64,000 nucleotides of DNA from Hypomyces perniciosus. Taxonomy: Eukaryota > Ascomycota > Sordariomycetes > Hypocreales > Hypocreaceae. Positions within the stretch are counted from its first letter, which is position 1; each line of letters starts with the position of its first letter. The notes beneath the pieces were generated by a model. That model was not told where the DNA came from, did not search any database, and saw nothing but the letters and a program-made list of their open reading frames with translations. A program made the position numbers and the translations under genes. Location: NCBI GenBank assembly GCA_008477525.1, contig SPDT01000001.1, forward strand, positions 1,922,001 to 1,986,000, in the 5' to 3' direction. Shown here in pieces: positions 55,318-64,000 of the stretch.

Positions 55318-58300
55318 ATGGACCCCTCGAAAGCGAATTTTACCACTGCTGGTGTCATTGATGACAGCAGCCCGCTTCCGCAGCCGATACCGTCGCCTTC
55401 CTCCACCAGACCATTGTCTTACGCCGCAGGCGCTCCCGAATCTTCCTATTCCTCGATCTTGCCTTCGACTTTGCCCTCCCAACCGTCGAGGCACCATCGC
55501 GCTCCTTCACACTCTCGCAGCATATCGGCCTCGTCGTTTGCAGGCTCTATCAGCAGCAGGAAGAGTCGCTACGCAGAGCCTGGCACCTCTGATGTCCACG
55601 CCGAACGATCTAGCCTTTCCCTCTCCAGCAGTCCTCACTCCCAGTTCCATTTGAAAAACTCTCGATCCGGCTGGCCACACAGTCGACGACAATCCGGAAC
55701 GTCAGAAGCTTGGACGGAGCATTTTACTTTTGGGGAGCTACAGATGTCAGGGCCGGGCGACAATACGGATACGCCGCGAATGCGACCCAGCTCAGATGCT
55801 TCCTCCCAATACGTGCCTTCCGAGACCCCTTTGACGGCGAGATCGTCGTTTTCAGATATTCAATCTAAGCGGCTGTCGGGAACATCGATATACTCGTTGG
55901 CATCCGCCCGCGGGGTTATCAACACCTCAGTACCTAGCCACGGGTCTGACCAGGGGGTTCCTCTACGCTCAGTTCCCAGTTTGATATCGCCTGGAAGAAA
56001 TTCCGGAACGGCGCAATCAGAGGCTGCACTGTCTAACGTTACAGTTACCACCTCGTCGGGGAACCAATCGGGTCACGTCTCCCCCGGCGCCCACAATCTG
56101 GCACCAAGAGATTCGCAACCGCAGCCTCTCGATCTAATGAGGCGCAACCAACGAACTGAACCCAATATGCGCAACGGTCAAACCGATCGCTCTCGCAGCA
56201 GAGCAAAACGGAGGTTTAGTGGGAGCACGGCAGCCAGCAGCCATAGCCCCAGTAGTGAGCGAGGGCCTCATCGAGAGAAAGAAGAAGGTATGGTGTTTTG
56301 TCATATTGCTCGTGAGAGTCGGCACAGAATCTAATGCATATGTCTCAGTTAAACCGGCGCCATGGGGTGTCATCGGAATATGCGCCTTGGATATCAAGGC
56401 CAGGAGCAAACCAAGCAGGAACATTTTAAATCGTCTCATTGCAAACCGCGAGTTTGACGTTGTCGTCTTCGGGGACAAGACCATTCTTGATGAAGGTATG
56501 TGCTGTCATTATTTCTGTTCTGTTCTATAGAGAATGTTGCTGACAGCTTTGTGTGTAGAGGTTGAAAACTGGCCCATGTGGTATGTAGATTTCCTCGGTG
56601 AGCCGAAAGAGAATAGCGGCGTGTACCCCTGGTGGTTGGAGAGCATGGATGAAATTTTATATAACTGCCAAACGTGGAACCAAATTGCTAATTAATGGCA
56701 GTGATTATTTGATATCGTTCTACTCCGATGGCTTTCCTCTGCAAAAGGCCATTGCATACATCAAGACGAGAAAGCCTTTCTGTGTTAATGATGTACCTAT
56801 GCAGCAAATCCTGTGGGATAGACGCGCGTGTCTCCGTCTGCTTGATCAGATCCAAGTTCGCACACCAAAGCGCGTCGAGGTGACTCGGGATGGTGGTCCA
56901 AAGATTCTTACACAAGAAATGACAAAGTATGTCAAAGAAGTTTCTGGAGTCACCCTGGAGTCTGTTGATCCAGAGAAGACATTGCCTCCCCAAAAGGTTG
57001 AACTTATCGAAGACGGTGACGTTTTGAGTGTGGATGGTGCCCTGCTCCGGAAGCCATTTGTCGAGAAACCTACCAGTGGTGAAGATCATAACATTATCAT
57101 CTACTTCCCACGGAGTTCTGGAGGTGGTGCAAGAAAACTGTTTCGAAAGGTCGGGAACAAGAGCTCGGACTATGTTGCTGACCTCACAATTCCACGAGCC
57201 ATCACGGAGCCGGATGGAAGCTACATTTACGAAAGCTTTATGGAAGTTGATAATGCTGAAGATGTCAAGGCTTACACGGTTGGACCGCAATATTGCCATG
57301 CCGAAACGCGAAAGTCTCCTGTTGTCGACGGTATTGTGAGGAGGAATACACATGGCAAGGAGCTGCGTTATGTTACTGGACTTAGCGCCGAGGAGAGGGA
57401 AGTGGCCCGCAAAATCTCAACGGCTTTTGGTCAACGGGTCTGTGGCTTTGATCTGCTGAGGGCCTCAGGGAAGAGCTATGTGATTGATGTCAACGGATGG
57501 AGTTTCGTAAAGGACAATGAGGAATACTACGACCAATGTGCTAATATCCTCAAAGAAGTTTTCATCAAGGAGAAACGTCGACGGGGTGGTGCTACACCAC
57601 CGATGGGCTCTCCCACTGCATCCGATGTCGATCCTATTGTCAGGGCGGCACAGGCAATTAAGGATTGCGAGCAGCTATCAGCCACATCTCAGTCCACCCC
57701 GGCCAAGCAAGTAACAGGAAGCCCGGCCTCGTCACAGGTGGAAACGCAGCCCACGGATACCGCATTGCGACCTTCAAGTGGAAGAGGCTCACCTAACATA
57801 GAGAGCGGGCTAAATTCAGTGACTCAAAGCTCTTTAACAACAAGTCCATTACCACCACCACAGCAACCTTTGGATGTGCCACTGACGCCCTGTTCGCCTT
57901 CTTCCTTGGCAAAACCTGTGAACCAGACGACTCCGTGTGTGCCTCCACCAAGCGAAGACGCCAACCCTGCACCACCACCTCCTCCTCCTCCTAAACACTC
58001 GTGGAAGCTCAAAGGTATGGTCTCTGTCATACGGCACGCCGACAGGACTCCAAAACAGAAGTACAAATTCACGTTCCACACAGAGCCATTTATTGAGCTA
58101 CTCAAGGGCCACCAGGAAGAAGTGCTTCTCATAGGGGAAGCCGCGCTAGCCAGCGTTATACAAGCCGTCGATATGGCATTTGAGGCGGGTATTGAAGACC
58201 GAGAAAAGCTTAGGTCTCTCAGAAATGTCCTGGTGAAGAAGGGGAGCTGGGCCGGAACAAAAGTACAGATCAAGCCTATGTTTCGAAAGAAGAAAACTGA

Positions 58301-60332
58301 AGAGATGCCAACCATGGGCGATGTACCTGAATCATCTGAGACGGATCAGAGCACACCGGCCAAAGAAATCGAGACAGCGCAGGAGTCTGAAGAGGGCAAA
58401 CCTAAGAGTTCAAAACGGAATGATTCTGTATCTGGGGTAACTATGTCCAAGTTCACGGCGGCCGAGGAGAGTCTGGTGCTTGATAAACTTCAGCTCATCA
58501 TCAAGTGGGGCGGTGAACCGACTCATTCTGCGAGATATCAGTCCCAGGAGCTTGGAGAGAATATGCGAAACGATCTGATGCTGATGAACAGGGACATCCT
58601 CGATGAGGTACATGTGTATAGCAGCTCCGAAAGGCGCGTTACAGCCAGTGCGCATATTTGGACTTGCGCATTTCTGGGACAAAAGGAAGTCCCTGACGAC
58701 TTTATTACCATTCGCAAGGATCTTCTTGATGACTCCAACGCCGCCAAGGATGAAACAGATAAGGTCAAGAAGAAGCTGAAGGGACTGTTGCGCGAGGGCA
58801 ACGAGCGCCCGGCACAATTTACATGGCCCGAAAATATGCCCGAGCCTTCCGAGGTGCAAACTAGAGTGGTCCAGCTCATGAACTTTCATCGCAAAGTCAT
58901 GCAGCATAATTACGGCAAGCTACACGGTGGCGCCGCCTCTTCCCTCAGCGCCATCTCGAACCCAAGTACCGAGAAGCTCGCTGGAGAGAGTTCGAGCACA
59001 TCGACCTCCTCAGCACTTTCCCAAGCCAATGCCGTTACCAATATCCAGCCAAGATGGTGCTGCGGTGAGGACGCCGAGCTGTTCCGCGAAAGATGGGAGA
59101 AGCTGTTTTCTGAGTTTTGCGATGGTGACAAGGTCGATCCTAGCAAGATTTCTGAGCTTTACGATACTATGAAGTTCGACGCCTTGCACAACCGACAGTT
59201 CTTGGAGTGGGTATTCACTCCTCCGAAGAGCATGCTGGAGGAGGAATATGGCGTCAAGGAGGGCAAAACCAAGGAATCCGACGATGGCAAGGCAGACGAT
59301 GGCAAGAACAATAACGACCAAGGCTCAGAAAGCTCAGACAAGACCGACGCCTCGGCTCGATCCGCGTCAGTCAAGAGGCTCTTTAGGAGGCGGTCGCTTT
59401 TGAATGGTCTCCGACATATGAACGATGAAGCCCCGCCTGAGCAGTATTTCAAGCTGTACAAGAGCACCAACAATGCGGCGAGCAAGCCGGATCCGCGGAA
59501 CGAGCCGCTCCAGGAACTTTATCGACTGGCTAAAATCTTATTCGACTTTATTTGCCCTCAGGAATACGGTATCTCGGATAGCGAGAAGCTGGAGATTGGT
59601 CTTTTGACGTCATTACCGCTCTTGAAGGAGATTGTTCAGGATCTAGAGGAGATGCAGGCCTCCAACGATGCAAAGTCGTTCTTCTACTTTACCAAGGAGT
59701 CGCATATTTACACGCTGCTCAACTGTATCATCGAAGGTGGCATCGAAACGAAAATCAAGCGCAGCACAATCCCAGAACTAGACTACCTCTCGCATATCTG
59801 CTTCGAGCTCTACGAGTCAGAGATAAAGACGCCAGCTGAAGGCATCGAGGGCGATGAACCCACTTTTTCGTACAGCATTCGCATCACCATCAGCCCTGGG
59901 TGCCACGTTTTTGATCCTTTGCATGTCCAGCTGGACAGCCGGCATAGCATTGGGTGCGCGCCACGACGGAGCCTCACACCGCATCTAGATTGGCTGCAAG
60001 TCATCAAAACACTCCGTGCAAAGTTCAACCAGTGAGTGGGATCTCGGCACTTGTTCCAAGCCACTTGATTCATTGGCGGTAACTAACAATATCATTCATG
60101 TAGGGTTAAACTTCCAAAGACGTTCCTGGCTGTGAATTTATCGGATGCTTTCACGTTTGAGGAACAAGAGAGACAGGGGAGCGACCATGAAGGATTAGAA
60201 TTGAAGGCAGTTTCGCCAAAGGATCTCCTAACGGCAGTGACTATACCCGACGAAAGCAATGAGACAGCAACGGCCGCTGTAGATGCCGCTGCCGCTGAAC
60301 CGGAGAAAGAGGCGGTGGTAAATCCCGTTTGA
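55318..60332 (+). CDS. Inositol hexakisphosphate / PP-InsP5 kinase-phosphatase (Vip1/Asp1)
   Basis: Five exons: 55318-56287, 56349-56495, 56559-56580 (22-nt microexon), 56702-60031 and 60104-60332, encoding 1565 residues. The first ~320 residues are a disordered Ser-rich extension. The ATP-grasp kinase domain begins at KPAPWGVIGICALDIKARSK and contains GDKTILDE, ENWPMCDYLISFYSDGFPL and the conserved NDVPMQQILWDRR. It makes 1-position pyrophosphates on InsP6 or InsP7. After a Pro-rich linker (with PPPPPPPK) comes the histidine-acid-phosphatase-like domain with RHADRTP (Arg824-His825), which removes the same group. The microexon is required to restore ENWPMCD. Such enzymes control phosphate signalling, cell polarity and microtubules. 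The ATG sits in a strong ACCATGG context. Confidence 0.93.
56559..56580 (+). other. 22-nt microexon of the VIP1 homologue
   Basis: Bounded by TGTAG upstream and GTATGT downstream. It carries the codons for EVENWPM-C. Skipping it would cut a conserved kinase-domain segment and shift the frame, because 22 is not a multiple of three. Confidence 0.8.
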
Positions 60333-63261
60333 AGACCGAGAAACCCCTGATCTTGATGTCTGCATCTGGGGCGACGATGTCGAAGCATGAATCGTACCGA
60401 CTCTGCATTTCCTTCACCGCAACTTGGAGAAGGGGTGTTGCCTGCGTTATGATGAAGCTGTCATAACTACGAAGTACGAATAAGGCTGAAAGGGAGTGTG
60501 GCCGTCGCAAAAATCCCAGACACTACCTCGGCTGCGGCCGCGAGATTGATAATATCCTAAATAGGCAAATGTTCTTGTGGGTAAAGAATGTGGGTATCTG
60601 TTTACACGAGGAAGGTTGTAGCGAGAGGGAAAGCAACCAACTGCATGGTGCGTGTATAGCATTTATTAGATGCAGTTCATAACTGCCCTGTACGATATTA
60701 CTACTACTTCATCCTAGATGATGACGATGACTACGAGGACTTGTCTGAGCTAGAGCAATAGACCAGTGGGTTAGGCTAAGTAGAATAATACGCAGCAGGC
60801 ACTCTGTACTCCATTCTCCAGACGAGGTCGAAAATGGGGGTTAGAAACTTGACTCTGAATTCAGTCAATGAATGGTAATAAGACGGGACCTTGGAGTGGA
60901 GACCGGGGAATCCTAAGTTGAAACAGGCGATGGGGCCAAAGACCCTCATCATTATCCTCATCGTCGTTGTACTCCTAGCAGTACCTACCAGCCATAGTGT
61001 CTTGACACAATCTCGGGGAGATGAGCAGAGACGGCACGCCCCAAGCCCAAGGACTTGGATGCGGGAAGAGGCGCACTAGCGCTGGTTGAACAGCAAGCCC
61101 TGTCTAGCGTAACAAAACAATGCGGTGCAGCAGTTTTCGGAATGACTCGTGGAATGATGGGTTCATCGAGAGCCAGTTGTGGTCCAGGGGGTGGGGAGAG
61201 GGAGATGGTTGGTCGGCTAATATCGAGAGACTGCGTCCTGCTTGCATGTTGCAGGAGTTGTACGACACAGAAAACGTGGCAGCAATGATGATGGCGGTAG
61301 TGCTGCCGACGTGTAAGTACATACATACATAGTATATGGACCTTATGCAAGATAGATCTCATGATGCTGCTGTCTCTGGACGACTATTGCTGCAGGGCGT
61401 GTAGTATGCCGTTCGTCTGGACATCAGGATGCGGATAGTTCCGTGGATACGAACTGCAAAGGCTTACCTAGCAAGGTACGAAGGAGACAGTCATCCGCCA
61501 TACCCCTGTTATGCCATGTGGCAGAGTTGGAATGCTAGCAACAGCAGCACGAGTAGGAGCAAAGGAACGGAGTGCTTCGTACGGAGTACTCCGTAGATGG
61601 TCGTGAAACAACATCGGCAGTGTGGAAGGCTAGTCCCGTGGGTGCCGGCGGAATTGCTGGCGAGATGCGTACGAGTAAAAAGCGTGGCGAAGTGAACAGG
61701 GGGAGTCCCAAGTCCAAATTCGACCGAGAATGCCGCACGAATGACCAGAATGGGTTTTGACAAGGGGGATATGTGATGTCCTCCGGAATAGTATAAGTCT
61801 GCAGGATCGTACGAGTAATTGCGAGGGTCAGCGCCAAAGGAGCGATGTTGAGGGAAGAATGGAGAGGATGATGGCGTGACTGTGGATATGGGTGTATTAA
61901 TTGATGATGATCAGGCTCATCAACTGTCGTACTCGTGCGCCCTGAGGATTCGTCTTGAAGCTGCATGTTTGTCATGTCAGATGAGATCAGCAGCACCAGA
62001 TGCGGAGCAAGTATTACGAGGAGGCAGTGGCGCTATGGGCGACGGTTCGCACCATTTTGTCGGCCCATGTCATGTTACTCGTTGGAATTGGCCTATTCCA
62101 CGAGAGGAAGGAAATGTCCCCAAAGGGACAGGATTTGGGGGCCGAGGCGCAAGGTTCGTCCGTATTACGCGGTTGTCACAGCCTGCGTGACGGCGTGAGT
62201 ATCTACTTTGTAGACTTGGAAGCAAGATCAAAGCCGCAGTCGTCAAGGGGGTGATGGGCTGACGGACTCGGTCCTTGTAAGTGAGTACGAGAGTAGAGGC
62301 TATACGAGTAATTGGGACATGTCGATGTGAGAGATGATATATATACGGAGTACTGCCGTAGTTGATGACAAAGGCTGCAGAAACACAGAAACACGTCGTG
62401 CGAGAGTGCACAGCGTGGAGAGATATTAGATGGTGGTCCAGTCCACAAATCCATGGGGCCTGGCAACCTGGATGCATGCAATGCAAGGCAAGGGGGCTTG
62501 CATGAACATCGACAAGGGCATACGAGCATGGCGCAGACGCCACAGGCGCAGAAATGGACCACCATTTTCATAGCAGCACGCCGTACGGAGTAGTAGTACT
62601 GGTATGTATGAGTGAGTGACCATTTTTCACTCTCGATGATTGTAGTATGTGATGTGCATACATACTTCGTACACATCTCACGGATGGCGCCCGCATAGCA
62701 TAGGCACTACGAAGCACTTCGTACGTACTCCGTCTTGAGTTGTTTTGGCCCCCCCTTATCCGCCGGCGTCGGTTCGGAAAGTTGGTGTGCAGTTAATCAA
62801 TGCCGTCTCTCACCGGTTGCCGGGGGCATGAAGCCTCAAATCTGCATCCCGTATCAGATAGCATCGTGCGTGGCGGCACGTGTGCCAACAAAAGACGATC
62901 TTGACGTTGGCGATGCGAGGGCAATGGACCTCCTTCTGGATGGAGTTTGTTGCATACATACATGCCAATTTAGGCACGTACATACGAGTACGTACTTGGG
63001 GTATGGAGACCATCTTCTTTTAATGAGCGCACCCCAGACAAACATGTTCGTCCACACTCGGTTCGAGAGGGCTCATGAAACTTGTCGTCTCATGTCTTGA
63101 GCCTGAGAGCCTGTGGCGATCAATCCCCCACGCTGTGGGCCAACGGTCGGGTCGCATGGGCTGAAAGTCAGCAGGCCTACGGAGTAATACTCGTAATAGT
63201 AGTAATATAGCAGATCAAGGTAACCCAACCAGGGGGCAGGGATTAATAGTTGAGAGTCTCC

Positions 63262-63298
63262 AAAAAAAAAAAAAAAAAAAAAGAGAGAGAAAAAAAAG
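63262..63298 (+). repeat. A-rich tract (A21, then GA and A runs)
   Basis: Twenty-one A, then (GA)4, then more A. It could be a retroposon tail, but no gene-like or SINE-like body is recognised upstream and no target duplication was found. Confidence 0.85.
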
Positions 63299-63413
63299 AC
63301 GACTTCAGAACATCAATGTGCACGCACAAGTACGATTAGACTCGTGTGTGGTTAGGGCAGAGCGAGTCAGTCAAGTAAGTGATGGAGATGGAAGCAGGCC
63401 AAGGCATGCATAC

Positions 63414-63452
63414 ATACCATACCATACCATACCATACCATACCATACCATAC
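63414..63452 (+). repeat. Pentanucleotide repeat (ATACC)
   Basis: About eight tandem ATACC units, following a TACA run. Noncoding. Confidence 0.95.
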
Positions 63453-64000
63453 GAGTGAGTGCTTCGTAGATGCGGAGGCATATACATACCACCATGACAT
63501 TGTGGGCTGCTGCCTCCTCATTCATTCCCTTCGTAGCAAAGGCACATGTCGTCGTGCTGCAGCCTGCATGAGACGGTTTCGTTTCGTTGGTGACAATAGC
63601 AATACTAGTTAAGTGGGCTGATTGATGCTTGTTGTATGTAGTATGTAAGTCGGAACAGTCTGGCCCCAACAACCAAGCGAACACTTGTGTGTGCCCCTCG
63701 TATATACTCGTAGTGCTTCGTAGATCTTAGTTGGAAGCAAATCAGGAAATGGCAATTCATATTGCAAGGGGATATGCCCATGCATTCTCGTACATGCGCG
63801 TGTGTGTGATAGGTGCGGAGATTCTCCCGGGGTTGCTGCATCTCGCTGAAATGGGATCGATTGGCCACTTGTTAGTATACTATTAGTATTAGTAGTTGGT
63901 GTATCTAATCTAGGTACGGAGCAATACGGTGATATTAGTAGTACTGCTACTAGCACTATTAGTAGTATCCGTTTACCTTATACCACGTACTCGTACGTTT

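Larger units (their letters stand above)
60333..64000. other. 3.7-kb gene-poor right flank with repeats
   Basis: I see no supportable gene. The stretch contains GTAC-NNN-GTAC elements (61580, 61587, 62344, 62584, 63178 and many degenerate copies with TTC or GAA centres), TACA runs, a pentanucleotide array and an A-rich tract. Frames up to 157 codons exist on both strands but have no domain and are partly made of repeats. Composition and repeats resemble the 29.9-35.4 kb spacer. Confidence 0.55.

Overview
The window is nuclear DNA from a filamentous ascomycete. Coding sequences are broken by short 50-120 nt GT-AG introns with CTAAC/CTAAT-like branch sites, and the gene set is eukaryotic and fungal: GPI-anchored glucanase, F-box protein, fungal 7TM protein, Mtg2, Vip1-type kinase. 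The TMEM16 protein is, from memory, extremely similar to the structurally characterised nhTMEM16 of Nectria/Fusarium, so I infer Sordariomycetes, most likely Hypocreales. I cannot name the genus. There are no bacterial-type operons, CRISPR arrays, rRNA or convincing tRNA genes.

I support 18 protein-coding genes. Left block (3-30 kb): secreted lipase, F-box protein, hotdog thioesterase (-), PEX12, GH16 glucanase with WSC domain and GPI signal, metallophosphoesterase (-), TMEM16 scramblase, an SH3/zinc-finger scaffold-like protein, GH76 mannanase and tubulin cofactor D. A 5.5 kb spacer without a supportable gene (29.9-35.4 kb) follows. Right block (35-60 kb): 7TM rhodopsin-like protein, RPB5 (-), BFR1, a small Cys-motif protein (-), MTG2, TRM4/NSUN2 (-), UTP21/WDR36 (-) and a Vip1/Asp1 PP-InsP kinase. 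The last 3.7 kb and the first 3 kb have no gene I can support.

Functional themes are cell-wall and extracellular hydrolysis (lipase, GH16, GH76), membrane and peroxisome biology (TMEM16, PEX12, thioesterase), and core gene expression (RPB5, UTP21, TRM4, MTG2, BFR1). The genes do not form a pathway cluster. Several pairs are divergent and probably share upstream regions: thioesterase/PEX12, metallophosphoesterase/TMEM16, RPB5/BFR1, Cys-motif protein/MTG2 and UTP21/VIP1.

The most striking signal not explained by genes is a 9-11 bp quasi-palindrome, GTAC-GGA-GTAC (or TCC/GAA/TTC in the centre). It recurs at least 23 times in its exact TACGGAGTA/TACTCCGTA form, always outside coding sequence, and sometimes chains with a 7-nt period. 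It is densest in the gene-poor spacers together with GTA/TAC microsatellites. Other points of interest: a GH16 with a GPI signal but no visible signal peptide, a 250-codon open frame fused in frame upstream of GH76, a GC-AG intron, a 22-nt microexon in VIP1, two frame-neutral stop-free introns, and two conserved-looking proteins of unknown function. All exon boundaries were worked out by eye from splice consensus and frame continuity, not by transcript data.
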